Assembly: GCA_021927905.1 (NCBI GenBank)
Contig: BLLK01000023.1
Location: 1,054,001 to 1,118,000, forward strand
Direction of reading: 5' to 3'
Length of the DNA stretch: 64,000 nt
Source: Chaetoceros tenuissimus
Taxonomy: Eukaryota > Bacillariophyta > Thalassiosirophyceae > Chaetocerotales > Chaetocerotaceae
Shown here: positions 11,079 to 22,829 of the stretch, piece by piece
How positions within the stretch are numbered: position 1 is the stretch's first letter
Layout: every line of letters starts with the position of its first letter
Position numbers and translations under genes: made by a program
The notes under the pieces: model-generated
What the model saw: only the letters and a program-made list of their open reading frames with translations
Databases searched by the model: none
What the model was told of the DNA's origin: nothing

Positions 11079-11789
11079 ATGAACGAAGAAGCATCTAATT
11101 CCAGTACCATCAACTCTACACAATCATTAGACGAAACATTACATGAGTACATGAAAATGAACAGAGGTTTCTTTAGTTCTACTTTGTCGATTCCACGAAA
11201 GAAGCCAGGGAAGACCGATAAAAGTCCATTATCAGCTTCGAGTAAAACAGCAGCGACAGAAGATGGGTTTATAAGTGATCATATTCGTGAAGTCTTTATT
11301 GATGACACACTTCAAGAACAAGCTCCTAGTAGACTGATTGAAACAGTTGAAGAAGAATCACTCGATAAGATTTATGATTTGGGTGCGCCTATAGTTTCAT
11401 CAAATAATAAGAAAAGGCCTAAATCGAGAAGATGTGTATCGTTTTCCGAAGCCAAAATTGTATATTTTCCAATGGAGCTAGGAGACAATCCTTCCTGCAG
11501 AAATGGATTACCTATACAATTAGGTCAAGAGGCAATAGATATGGAGTGTATAGATGTCGATCTTTACGAACAAGTCAAAAACTCATCTGGTCACACGCGA
11601 AGCCATCATGATGAAATGAGAATGAGTTTTATGCAACGGAGACTTATTTTGAAACGACAACATACAAATCAAGAATTAGATGCTCGTTTGAAAGAAATGA
11701 ATAAAGAACGAAAGAGACAAAGAAGGGCACTACGGCTCTACAAATTCAGGTTACGTATCTTGGAGTTTCTTTCGTGTAGATTCAAGTAA
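11079..11789 (+). CDS. Uncharacterised basic coiled-coil protein
   Basis: A single exon of 236 residues with no signal peptide or membrane segment. The N-terminal half is Ser/Thr-rich and low complexity. A central block (about 115-160) starts with RCVSFSEAKIVYFPMELGDN and looks conserved. The motif order (basic, VSF/VRF, acidic, then a hydrophobic segment) recalls short diatom-specific unknown proteins with a 'VrF..' core. The C-terminal 70 residues are strongly basic and helical (MQRRLILKRQ...KERKRQRR), compatible with a coiled coil or nucleic-acid contact. I do not recognise a family and assign no function. Confidence 0.6.
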   Translation: MNEEASNSSTINSTQSLDETLHEYMKMNRGFFSSTLSIPRKKPGKTDKSPLSASSKTAATEDGFISDHIREVFIDDTLQEQAPSRLIETVEEESLDKIYDLGAPIVSSNNKKRPKSRRCVSFSEAKIVYFPMELGDNPSCRNGLPIQLGQEAIDMECIDVDLYEQVKNSSGHTRSHHDEMRMSFMQRRLILKRQHTNQELDARLKEMNKERKRQRRALRLYKFRLRILEFLSCRFK

Positions 11790-12198
11790 GTAGCGAAAAG
11801 GAAGAAGGCGAATGGTGGAATGTTCTCTTTCGGACTTTCGGAGTAATTTCTATTCAATAGGCCATTTTCAATAAAGGCCTCATCAAATCTATCCCTATTT
11901 TGTACAAGAATAAAAATTCATGTAAAATACTATTCATGCAATTTTGTAATCAAATATAGTATTTGAAATCACGTCAAAGAAATGAGGAATTATCTAGATT
12001 TCATCTATAGAATATTTTATTTGCAAATCATTAGAGGTCGTATTTTGAATTGAAATAAGCTCAAAAGTTATGATGTAAAAATAAAGTTTTCTCGTTGATA
12101 GTATATTTATTCAGTATCTTAATTTCGATTAATGCCTAAAAGCACCATGCTTTCTTTTGACCCTCAATAAGTTAACGACTTCTCAAACCTCTTCCTCC
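11790..12198. other. Intergenic between convergent genes
   Basis: About 410 bases between the 3' ends of the unknown basic gene and METAP2. It is AT-rich 3' sequence of both genes. Nothing else is seen. Confidence 0.4.
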
Positions 12199-13790
<1,592 letters not shown>

Positions 13791-14056
13791 ACAGATGTCA
13801 TTTCTGAAACATTTAGAGTACATCATTGTTGTAAAATCTTTTCGGCTGTCAATAGACCTATTTTGTAGGACTACTTAAGCCCCTTGACATCTTGCGTGCT
13901 CCCACCGATGATTTTGTACGAAATAATACAAATTCGAATACAAAGTTCCTACTATATCCTCCGATAAAATACAAATATGTTCAAATAGCCCTAGAACTTT
14001 CATGCACTGTTGTGTTTTGACTAAGCACTGTTGTGGTTTGACTTAGCACTGTTGCG
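13791..14056 (+). promoter_or_regulatory. Array promoter module A with 21-bp repeats
   Basis: This module recurs before all six cysteine-rich genes. Its parts are a block around AAAATCTTTTC..GCTGTCAA (13832), a block around GCCCCTTGACATCTTGCG (13880), an AAATACAAATAT block, and at 14005-14056 three CACTGTTG units spaced 21 bp apart with GTTTTGACTAAG between them. The last unit is 127 bp from the ATG of gene A. The repeated TTGACT core would suit a bZIP-like factor. It could also be a structural repeat. Confidence 0.65.
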
Positions 14057-14182
14057 AGAGTAGCAGCAGAATGTAGAAAGTCGGTCTAGACATGTTCTCA
14101 TAAAAAAGAAAGTGCCATTTGGAAACTTATTTCCTCGATTTATCTACGTACACTAAGCTACCAATACGTTTTAATCTCTAAA

Positions 14183-15095
14183 ATGAAGCTCACTGGCATC
14201 TTTCAACTCTTCTTTCTCCTTGTGACTTACTCAGGACTCATGAAAGGAGGTATGTTGTTTTGATTTGCTCTGCTCAAAATGTTCCCACCTTTTTCAAAGA
14301 AGAAAAGCTCACTCTCATCATTCAACAGTATTTGCATGTACAGACCCTTCAAATGATTCCCTTTTCTGTTTTTGCCCTGTTCCATGTAAGTAATGTGCGT
14401 CTTTCTATTAACACTTGACTTTCAACGTTTTCTTGAAGTTTGATATTCACTGACTTTTCGATTAGTTACTACTACCGGAGAATGTCATGACCTATCAAAC
14501 TGTAATGAAGCGTGTTTCTGTGGGCTTGAAGGATGCAAGGAAGATTTAAATGTTTGCACAGAGAACTGCAGTAAGTATTTTTACAAGAATTGTCTTGTTT
14601 CAAACGCTTGAAATTACATCTCACCTGAGCTTCATCTTTTGTTCAAAGATTGTGATGTTGGTGGATGTTCCATGGATGAATGTACATCTGCTTGTACTGT
14701 ACGTAATATATTATAGCTTTTGTATTTCTTTCGTGACGGGTACTCATTTTCATCAACTTATCTTCCCTGCGAATCATAATAATATAAATCCTAACCATCA
14801 TTTCTTTACTAAATAGTGCAAGGGAGGAAACTGTGACATGCCAAAGTGCATCAATCCAAGTATTTATTCTAAAGTGTGTACTTGCGATGGAGGTAAGTCT
14901 GAATTTTGAATACATTATTCAACATCAAGAGCATTTCTAAGATTCTTTTTTGTTATTGAAGGTGGCTGTACTGGTCCAGCTTTCGATGGTAATACTAATG
15001 GAGGAGGAGGAGGAGGTACTACAAGTGCAGCGACATGCATTGTAGCAAGTTTTCCAGTAATTTCGATCGCATTATTTATGGTATTTACCATCTAG
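14183..15095 (+). CDS. Secreted cysteine-rich protein A, GPI-like tail, 6 exons
   Basis: Exons are 14183-14249, 14329-14385, 14466-14570, 14649-14698, 14817-14892 and 14962-15095. All have GT-AG ends and sum to 489 nt (162 residues). Exon 1 encodes just the signal peptide (MKLTGIFQLFFLLVTYSGL). The mature part consists of cysteine modules with the core C-x-C-x-G-G-x-C-x-M-x-x-C, for example CDVGGCSMDEC and CKGGNCDMPKC. Modules largely coincide with exons, which are bounded by phase 0 or phase 1 introns. After a CTGP motif and a poly-Gly linker the protein ends in a hydrophobic stretch (IVASFPVISIALFMVFTI) with no basic tail, as expected for a GPI-anchor signal. No known family is recognised. 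I infer a disulfide-rich or metal-binding cell-surface protein. It lies next to, and divergent from, METAP2. Confidence 0.72.
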
Positions 15096-15421
15096 AGAGA
15101 CACAGCCGCTTTGATTCCTACAAAGAAATTCTATTTCGTCCATTGAACTTTAGTCTCCATTTATGAAATGTTTGGAAATCACTTTTCGGTAGACTGCACC
15201 AGAAACTTGGACGATTCTTTAATGAAATTATAACATTATCATGTTGAGAATTACTTTCTTTTTACATATCATGAATCTCCCTGCGTTTAGAATTTATTAT
15301 TTCATAAGGAAATTATAAATTGCGATAAGGATATTTGATGAAAGAATACTGCAAATAGTATAAAGAAGCTTGTTTAGGAAAGTAAATTGAATGCTAACGA
15401 AGTCATGAAATCAAGCGATTC
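15096..15421. other. Intergenic between genes A and B
   Basis: About 325 bases with the 3' end of gene A, starting with AGAGACACAG right after the stop. The same bases follow gene D's stop at 20826, another sign of duplication. Nothing else is recognised. Confidence 0.45.
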
Positions 15422-15711
15422 TGACAGGTGTCAATTCTGAAACATTTAGAGTACATCATTGTTGTAAAATCTTTTCAAGCTGTCAATAGACCTATTTTGT
15501 AGGACAACTTAAGCCCCCTGACATCTTGCCTGCTCCCTCTGATGATTTTGTACGAAAAATTACCAATGCGAATACATATTTACTACTACATCCTCCGACA
15601 AAATACAAATATCTTCCGATAACCCTAGCATCCTCAAGTACTGTTGTGTTTTGACTAAGCACTGTTGTGTTTTGACTAAGCACTGTTGTTGTTTGACTAA
15701 GCACTGTTGTG
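15422..15711 (+). promoter_or_regulatory. Array promoter module B with 21-bp repeats
   Basis: Nearly identical to module A from GACAGGTGTCA (15425) onward, including TCTGAAACATTTAGAGTACATC, which only A and B share. The repeat array (about 15638-15711) has four CTGTTG units at 21-bp spacing. It ends 92 bp before the gene B ATG. The A/B identity suggests that this is one of the youngest duplications. Confidence 0.65.
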
Positions 15712-15802
15712 AGTGAGCGTCGATGTACAAAAGAACACTATCCAAATAATCTCATAAATAAGAAAAAAGGAAATTTCAATCGCTTTTCTACCTTGATTCA
15801 AG

Positions 15803-16589
15803 ATGAGACTAACAGGAATCATCTATCACTTCATCTTTCTCTGTGCGCTTTACTCCGAAATCGTCACTGAAGGTGCGTTTGTAAGGACAATATACCACAT
15901 ACATTTGCTGCATGATCTCTCTTGCTCAAGCTTCCTCAACAATTTATAATTTTCAATAGTATTCGGTTGTACTAGCTGGAATTGCAGTTGCAACGACGCG
16001 AGTAAGTTTTATAATTGTTCTACGTTAAAAGTACGGTTTCCTTTAGCACAAATCTAATTTTCGATTTAAAATCTATATTCAAGCCACTTGTCAGGATTTA
16101 TCAACATGTCCAGGGTTATGTCACTGTGGTCTTGGGAACTGTGACATGGATAGTTGTGGTATACAATGCTCTTGCAATGGCGGTGGATGCAGTATGAAAG
16201 AATGTGGTATTGAGTGTGGTTGCGCTGGAGGTAAGCAAGAGCATTTTTTTTTTAGGTTGTATTTTGAAGTTTTGCTAAAGTTAGTTCTGGGTTAGGAAAC
16301 TGTTCTCTCGATAAGTGCGAGACTAATTGCAATTGCGATGGAGGCGATTGCCACATGCCTCTTTGTCACACGAACTGTGGTTGTAATGGAGGTAAGATCA
16401 ACCGTAACTGCTATTCTAAAATTTCATTGCATGAATATCACCTGAAAATGACCTTTGTTTATGTTCATAGGTGGTTGCACAGGACCAGCCTTCGAGGTAA
16501 ATACAACAAGTGGAGCTAAAGAAACAAAAGTTGGATTTGTGGCAGGTTTGATGACTGCCATGGTTGTTGGAGTATATTCAATCTGCTAG
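15803..16589 (+). CDS. Secreted cysteine-rich protein B, GPI-like tail, 5 exons
   Basis: Exons are 15803-15872, 15960-16001, 16084-16230, 16296-16391 and 16471-16589, totalling 474 nt (157 residues) without a frame break. Exon 1 encodes the signal peptide (MRLTGIIYHFIFLCALYSE). Exon 3 fuses three cysteine modules that are separate exons in other copies: CHCGLGNCDMDSC, CSCNGGGCSMKEC and CGCAGG. Exon 4 continues with CNCDGGDCHMPLC. The last exon opens with GGCTGPAFE and ends in a hydrophobic segment (VGFVAGLMTAMVVGVYSIC) with no basic tail, again GPI-like. Function is unknown; an extracellular surface protein is inferred. Confidence 0.72.
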
Positions 16590-17007
16590 AAACATCAGGC
16601 ACGTGTTTTAGTATCTCTATGTTACGATGATGAAAATGATGGCTGAAAAGGAAGCATGAAGTACGTAACTCCTCTTGATAAAGCATATACATTGCCATTC
16701 TGATCTATTTATGTTTTGGAGAGTTTGGATATTATTTGATGATCATCAAAGTATCAATGGCAATGTACATTTTATGATAAAGTTAACACTAAATATGATT
16801 ATTTGAGCATGTACAAATCTTGACTCTACTTCTCGGCTTTTTCTTATCGTGATAAAAAAACGAAATAGTAGGTGAAACTAAGTACGTTGTATGAATAAAC
16901 CAATTTGAATATCAAGTAAGAGAAGAGTAATGAGGAACGAGTCGTGACCTCGACTGGTTGAAAAATGTATGAATATTAAATCAGATGATGATGCATCTGG
17001 GAAAGTC
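16590..17007. other. Intergenic between genes B and C
   Basis: About 420 bases. The last 90 bases, around TCGTGACCTCGACTGGTTGAA (16940), resemble the METAP2-proximal part of the gene A upstream region. The remainder is unremarkable AT-rich sequence. Confidence 0.4.
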
Positions 17008-17220
17008 ATTGTGAAAAATCTTTTCAAGCTGTCAAAATAGCTATTTTGTTGAACCTTGTATGATCGTAAAGCCTCTTGACGACGTCAGTGACTATTTTAT
17101 GCGAAAGAACCCAATTCGAATCCAATTTTAATAAATGGAAATTCTTCGACAATCCCTAGCACTCTCAAGAGCTGTTGTGGTTTGACTAGGCACTGTTGTA
17201 TTTTGACTAAGCACTGTTGC
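17008..17220 (+). promoter_or_regulatory. Array promoter module C with 21-bp repeats
   Basis: The most diverged of the six modules. It keeps AAATCTTTTCAAGCTGTCAAAA, a degraded GCCTCTTGAC block and three CTGTTG units (17171-17220) joined by TTTGACTAGG/TTTGACTAAG. The last unit is 112 bp before the gene C ATG. Confidence 0.6.
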
Positions 17221-17331
17221 AATGAGTATAGAATATTTGAGACGGCTGACTATAGTAATGAAGCTGATAAAGATAATCTACTTCGTTTCAAACCAGATCA
17301 AGAAATCTTCTACATATTGTATCTGCTCAAA

Positions 17332-18130
17332 ATGAACCTTCCTGCCATCAACCATATCATTCTTCCTATGGCAATGATCTCTGGACTCAGTACAGGAGGT
17401 AAGTTGCCAATGAATTGTTCACTTCATAAGCATTCTTTTCCCCATCAAAATCTGTTTCATATTTCTTATTCTCAATCTCCTTCTAGCAGGCTTTGTCACT
17501 GCCGGTAAGAACGTGAAGATCGAGGATTTTTTTCGATTATTAAAAGAGTGCCTTGAGGCATTTGTCCGCTCACTGACCCTTTCATTTTCACTGAAACTAG
17601 ACAATACAGAAGAAGGAAATCATGTAGGCAATCCTACTCTTTTTGCGGCGATTTCTATTGCCATTGTGATAGTAAGAGCTTTTGATTGGTTTTAAACAGT
17701 ATGTTTGTTACTATAGTCTCACCTTTTACATATTCTAGGTTTCTATTGTCAAGAAACTTCTACCTGTAATCGTCACTGTACTTGCAACAAAGGAGGATGC
17801 GATTTATCAAGATGTGAGAAACACTGTCATTGCGATGGAGGTGATTGCGACATGTCTGGGTGCAAATGGTCTTTGAATTGTACATGCAATGGTGGCAATT
17901 GTACCGGCACAAACTATACCAAGATTCTTACTGCTGTGTTCTCAGTTGTTGGTGCAGTGACCTTAGCAATTTACTTTTTGAAGCATTATCAAGAGAAGCG
18001 AAGATTGGAAGAGAATATCTTCTTTTCTCCCACATACTCTCAAGATCAGTTGAGGTTCTCCGTGGAATTGAAAGAAGAAGTAAAAGATATAGGAACATCT
18101 ACAAGTTCCTCAGAGAGAAGTGCGGCATAG
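17332..18130 (+). CDS. Cysteine-rich single-pass membrane protein C, 3 exons
   Basis: Exons 17332-17398, 17490-17504 and 17739-18130 give 474 nt (157 residues). The 15-nt middle exon is supported only by phase and splice sites; an acceptor three bases earlier is also possible. The leader (MNLPAINHIILPMAMISG) is followed by a short ectodomain of three modules in one exon: CTCNKGGCDLSRC, CHCDGGDCDMSGC and CTCNGGNCTG. One TM helix follows (ILTAVFSVVGAVTLAIYFL), then a basic stop-transfer (KHYQEKRR) and a cytosolic tail of about 45 residues containing SPTYSQDQLRF. That tail motif parallels the end of proteins E and F. The region between exons 2 and 3 is itself partly open, so an alternative isoform is possible. 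Confidence 0.65.
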
Positions 18131-18527
18131 AGATATTAGTAATCTTTAATGAGGTTCAACATCTTTACGTACTAGGATTCATGAGCACTGCTGTTTCTTC
18201 TAAATAACATCCGTTTGTCTATTAAAATGTAGAACTGCATAGATTAGGCTCGACAACTTATACTACGCGAGAAGAAAGATCCGGCTTTTCGTTTTTCTTA
18301 GTTGAGACAGCAGTCGTCTAGAGAGTCATACAGATGCATCTTTCGTCTTTTGTACTTAGTTTTAAAGTATATAGTGATAATGATTTGCTTATGAATACCG
18401 CATTGTTAGAAGGAGATTGAGTCATAAAGTTACTTCATGGTATGATAAAAGTTGGAATTCTCTGTAGGATATGGATTGAACGCGAACGCTGATCTTTCCG
18501 AGGTATTTAAAAAAGATTCAATCTCAT
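18131..18527. other. Intergenic between convergent genes
   Basis: About 400 bases between the 3' ends of gene C and the four-TM gene. No repeat or frame is recognised. Confidence 0.4.
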
Positions 18528-19091
18528 TCATTCAGTATTGATGGGCATAAACCTACCACTGTCTATCTCTTTGACGTACTTCTCTACAACCAAAGCTCCA
18601 ACAACATTGAAAATGAAGTATACAACAGAAGCAGCAAGTGCACCTGCAAAAAATTCAGTGTCAAAGTATTCCGGTAGATCAATAGTGAACCAAACTAAAA
18701 TAAAGAATATGATTCCTATAGCTAAAAGTGCAGCCTTTATAATGTAACCGACTTGGCCAGCCTTAGCCATACTCTTGTCGATCATGGCACAACCTCTGAG
18801 GCCGATGATTGTAAGTAGTAAGAACGCGAAATCTATGATTGTACCAAACCAGATCGCCCCAAAAATAAAGACCCAAATGAGAGCAACAGTTTCTAACAGC
18901 AACGATATAGAAAACAAAGTAATACCAGCAATTCTATGCCATGAGAAAAAGTAAGCGCTACAGAAAGTTCAATGTGCTTTTTAAAATCAAAGATCTACTT
19001 ACCTTGTATCGCAGCAGCAGGTGGTACCTGAGCAGCAGTTAGTATTGGTGCCGTTGCTTCCTTGCTCAATATCTTCGATACGAAGGTTCAT
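18528..19091 (-). CDS. Four-TM membrane protein with N-terminal cysteine cluster, 2 exons
   Basis: Exon 1 (19091-19003) and exon 2 (18933-18528) join across a 69-nt GT-AG intron (AG|A) to 164 residues. The N-terminus is a polar segment of about 30 residues holding the cluster NCCSGTTCCC. Four hydrophobic helices follow (about 32-50, 55-75, 85-110, 120-145), with FAFLLLTIIGLRGCAM between helices 2 and 3 and a short polar C-terminus. The layout recalls small tetraspan proteins such as MARVEL or DUF-type families, but I recognise no signature. It lies on the opposite strand inside the cysteine-rich gene array, with its 5' end next to promoter module D. It may therefore share regulation with gene D. 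Confidence 0.7.
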
Positions 19092-19185
19092 TTTAGATTA
19101 GACATTGTGTTTTGACAAATTTGGATGAGTTCAAAAGTTGCTTCTTTTCTTTGACTTCAAGTAGGAGAGATGAAGAAAGGTTGCT

Positions 19186-19455
19186 CTAAAATCTTTTCAA
19201 GCTGTCAAAAGAGCTATTTTGTATGGACCTTGTTTGACTACTTGAGCCCCTTGACAACTTGCGGGGCCCCTCTGATGATTTTGTGCGGAAAGATCCAATT
19301 CGAATACATATTATCCTCCAATAAAACACAATTATCTTCGAATCACCCTAGCACTTCTCAAGTGCTGTTGTGTTTTGACTAAGCACTGTTATATTTTGAC
19401 TAGGCACTGTTGTGTTTTGACTAGGTACTGTTGTATTTGACCAGATACTGTTGTG
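19186..19455 (+). promoter_or_regulatory. Array promoter module D with 21-bp repeats
   Basis: Contains AAAATCTTTTCAAGCTGTC, GAGCTATTTTGTA, GCCCCTTGACAACTTGCG and TCTGATGATTTTGTG in the common order. Five CTGTT(G/A) units follow (about 19358-19455), one with a shortened spacer. The last unit is 98 bp before the gene D ATG. It also lies within 100 bp of the start of the divergent four-TM gene, so it could act in both directions. Confidence 0.65.
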
Positions 19456-19552
19456 AACGAGTGTGGAACGTGGTATGAGTTGTAAGAAGCAGGCTAGAGT
19501 CTAATAAAATAGAAAAAAGAAAATTTCAATCGCTTTTCTACCTTGATTCAAA

Positions 19553-20825
19553 ATGAAACTCAAAGAAATCTCTTACCTCATCTTTCTCTGTGCGCTTTAC
19601 TCAGGACTGACTAATGCAGGTACGTTCCTCTCTTACATGCAGCTTCAATTCGAACAATTTAATTCTTCCTTCTAACGAATATTTGATTCCTTTTCAATAG
19701 TGCTCGGCGACGACAGTTGTGTTGGGGCCTTTTGCAACTGCAATGAAGAGGGTAAGTTTTATAAATAATAAACATCAAGATATAGTTGTGTTTACAAAAA
19801 TCTAACTTCTTATCGAAATCTACATTTAAGAAACTTGTCAGGATTTAACGACATGTTCTGTGTTTTGTAACTGCGGTCTGGGAAACTGTACCATCGACAG
19901 TTGCTCAGCACAATGTTCTTGTGGTGGTGGTGGATGCAGTATGAAAACTTGCACTGTTCAATGCGGGTGCTTCGGAGGAAGCTGCAACTTCGATAGTTGC
20001 ACTTGGGATTGTCAGTGCGAAGGGGGCGGTTGTCAGTTGCCTGCTTGTACCTCGAATTGTGGTTGCACTGGAGGAAACTGCAATTTAGATAGTTGTATTG
20101 CGGATTGTCAGTGCGAAGGGGGCGGTTGCCACATGCCTGTTTGCACCTCGAACTGTGGTTGCGCTGGAGGTAAGATCTACATAGAAGTTAGAGTCCGAGA
20201 ATTTCGACTTCGTACACGAAGGATGTACTAACTATACGTAATGTTTTCCGTTTCTCAGGGAACTGTACTGGCCCAGCTTTTGAGAATGATAATGGAGATG
20301 GAATTAGTTCATTTGGTTCTTGTGGTTTCGGAGATAGGGGCTGTTTTTGCACCAAGGGTGAGTACCATGATCGTGCCATTCTATCAAAACTGTATCCTCT
20401 TCACTAATATTCATATCCGTCAATGTCAACGTCAAGATAATTGCGGAGATATGTCGGTATGTACTACTGGTTGTTGGTGCAACACTGGAGAGTGCGATTT
20501 AAGCTCCTGTACTACTAATTGTCATTGTGCTGGCGGTAACTGCTCCATACCAAAGTGTCATAACAATCCTTGGTCTATTGGAACTTCTGATTGTACATGC
20601 ACTGGAGGTAAGCTTTGTGCGAACAACTTTGACTTTTCAACAGCATTAGATATTTTACTAATGATGCTTTCACCTTTCTCAGGGAACTGTACTGGCCCAG
20701 AGTTTGGACAACCTCCTACTGCAAGTCCACCTACTGGAGGAGGAACTCTCACAAGTGCAGCGAAAAGTATTGTAACCAGTTTTCCAGTATTTTCAATTGC
20801 CGTTTTTGTAGCATTTACCATCTAG
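19553..20825 (+). CDS. Secreted cysteine-rich protein D, longest copy, GPI-like tail, 6 exons
   Basis: Exons are 19553-19619, 19701-19751, 19831-20169, 20259-20357, 20437-20607 and 20683-20825: 870 nt, 289 residues, frame intact. After the signal peptide (MKLKEISYLIFLCALYSGL) the 339-nt exon 3 encodes six cysteine modules in a row. It includes two near-identical copies of CQCEGGGC-x(5)-C-TSNCGC, so this exon grew by internal duplication. Exon 4 ends the first block with NCTGPAFE and a Cys-containing linker. Exon 5 starts a second block, and exon 6 repeats NCTGPEFG, a Pro/Gly linker and a hydrophobic end (IVTSFPVFSIAVFVAFTI) very like that of protein A. D thus looks like two A/B-type units joined head to tail. 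The function is unknown; it is probably a GPI-anchored surface protein. Confidence 0.72.
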
Positions 20826-20984
20826 AGAGACACAGAATTACGTTCATTGCACTTAAGCATCCTCTTCATGATCCGTTTCGAAATATTGGTTGATGATAAG
20901 AAGAAGTGACGAGAGTTTGGATTCATTCAAAATTAAAATATAAAAATTCATGTTGCAAAAGATTTTTTGTTGCTGCTCAAGAGT

Positions 20985-21180
20985 TGAGCGGACGCCTCTT
21001 GTCGTCTTCTCCTCTGCTTCGTCTTCTCCTTTGTCACAGGCTTCTTCTGCTTCTTCCTTTTTTGATGCACTTCCTTGACCCTCTTCAGATAAGATTTGAA
21101 ATGATTATAGGGAAAGAGGTACTGCTATTACAATTAGGAGAAGGGAAGCTACATGATACATAGTGTGATGTTGAAACGTT
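20985..21180 (-). pseudogene. Relic of METAP2 5' coding end and upstream region
   Basis: On the + strand, TTGTCGTCTTCT (about 20999), CACAGGCTTCTTCTGC and GCACTTCCTTGAC follow in the same order and near the same spacing as the start of METAP2 (13515-13575). The start codon has been lost. Its upstream bases, including TAGGAGAAGGGAAGCT, are also recognisable against 13640-13662. The relic is far too short and mutated to be coding. It marks that the duplicated unit included the METAP2 start. Confidence 0.65.
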
Positions 21181-21261
21181 GAAAATAAAGACGAGAAGAT
21201 GAGAAAGTCACAAACCCGACTGTACACGGTTGGATATCATTGAAGACTGGCTTTCGACTAC

Positions 21262-21525
21262 TTCCGTCATTGTGTGAAATCTTTTCAAGCTGTCAAAAGA
21301 GCTATTTTGTATGAACCTCGTTTGTCAACTTAAGCCCCTTGACATCTTGCGGGACCCCTCTGATGATTTTGTATGGATACAACTTTGATACTATATCCTT
21401 CAACAAAACACAAATATCTTCCGATAACCCTAGCACTGTTGTGTTTTGACTAAGCACTGTTGTGATTTGACTGGGCACTGTTGTGTTTTGACTAAGCACT
21501 GTTGAATTTTGACTAAGCACTGTTG
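21262..21525 (+). promoter_or_regulatory. Array promoter module E with 21-bp repeats
   Basis: Shares ACTTCCGTCATTGTGT with module F only. It then has the common AAATCTTTTCAAGCTGTCAA, GCCCCTTGACATCTTGCGGG and TCTGATGATTTTGTA blocks and five CACTGTTG units (about 21432-21525) at 21-bp spacing. The last unit is 113 bp before the gene E ATG. This is the most regular array of the six. Confidence 0.65.
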
Positions 21526-21637
21526 CGAACGAGTGTGGAATGTATATACTCCAGGAAGGCTATAGTTTCATAAAAAGAAATACTTCTTTTTGGATACGTC
21601 ATTTCGTTTGCTCCAGCCACGACATTCTCACCTAAAG

Positions 21638-22572
21638 ATGAAACTCACTAGCGTCTATCATCTCATCTTTCTTTTCGCGATATACTTTGGACTCATTACT
21701 GAAGGTGCGTTACTGTTGACATACCAACAAGATATTGAACATGTTTGTCTTTCTATTCCGTGTGAAAATATGAATTCTAACTATTCTTATCATAACAACA
21801 AAAACTATTAGGCAAATGTAATGAACAAACTTTTGCCAGAGGCCTAAGCGAATATGATAATGATGGTAACTGTATTGCAAACTGTGTTACTGGTGACCTA
21901 TCTAAATGTGATAATAATTGTATTTGGTAAGAAGTTCAAAACAATTGATCTTTTTTGTATTTTGAAATCAGAACTTACCTTTTGTGGCGCGTTGTTTATA
22001 GTGGTTTCTCAGGTAATTGTGAAATGCCTCTATGCACAAACAATTGTATTGTAAGATTCTTCTGTTTTATATAATATATGGTTTTAGGTATTCAAATGTA
22101 TCTAACACAAAGCAATTTATTACAGTGTGACGCGGGTGGCTGCGACATGCCTCTTTGCACAAATGATTGCAATGTAAGACTCCTAAATTTTCTTTATTAT
22201 GCCTTTCATTTGAATGAGTCTAAATACTCCCAATCTTTTACAGTGCAATGGAGGTAACTGCGATATGTCATCTTGCAAAGGTTGGTCTTGTAATTGCGGA
22301 GCAGGTAAGAATCCAGATACATTTTCAATTCATTATACTAAAGAGAGCATGAAATCTCACATAAAATCTTAATGTGAAAAGGTGGATGTTCAGGACCAAT
22401 GAATGCAAGACAGCTTGCGGAATTGATTCCTAAGATTGTTATACCAATTGTAGTTGCATTGGGCGTTCTCTTTTGCTGGTGGAGAAAGAGAAAGAATCGC
22501 AAAATGGCTGAGACTGCGTACGCACCAACTCAGACTCAAGATCAAATGTTTCCAGTCAAACAGGGAGCATAG
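21638..22572 (+). CDS. Cysteine-rich single-pass membrane protein E, 6 exons
   Basis: Exons are 21638-21704, 21812-21926, 22002-22050, 22126-22173, 22244-22304 and 22382-22572: 531 nt, 176 residues, frame intact. Exon 1 encodes the signal peptide (MKLTSVYHLIFLFAIYFGL). Exons 3-5 each carry about one cysteine module (C-GFSGNCEMPLC, CDAGGCDMPLC, CNGGNCDMSSC), and exon 4 is an exact 48-nt phase 0 cassette. The last exon encodes GGCSGPMN, a TM helix (LIPKIVIPIVVALGVLFCWW), a basic stop-transfer (RKRKNRK) and a short cytosolic tail, AYAPTQTQDQMFPVKQGA. Protein F ends almost identically. A type I membrane protein with a conserved inner tail is inferred. Ligand and function are unknown. Confidence 0.72.
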
Positions 22573-22829
22573 ATAGACGACGTTTCAAGTAATCGCGACA
22601 AAGTGATGATTGTAACTTGAGTTTCCTCTGTAAAATGCGTACATGGCTAAAATGCCGTGAAAGATTATTTGTTGCCAGCATCGAGGGAATTTGTGACAAG
22701 TTTCATCATTGAAATTAAAAAAAAATTAAAACTTCATACTATGACATGAGAATTTTACCCTCACAGCACAGACTTACTTTAGACACTGAGAAGCTTAAGT
22801 GGATCGACTCCACATTCTTCTATCATTAG

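Noticed and set aside
15492..15704. Antisense frames reading (LSQNTTV)n through the 21-bp promoter repeats, also at 21302-21520 and partly at 24225-24503
   Set aside because: 21 bp is a multiple of three, so a repeat free of stops reads as a heptapeptide repeat by arithmetic. Downstream parts differ in frame between copies, and no ATG context or splice site is shared.
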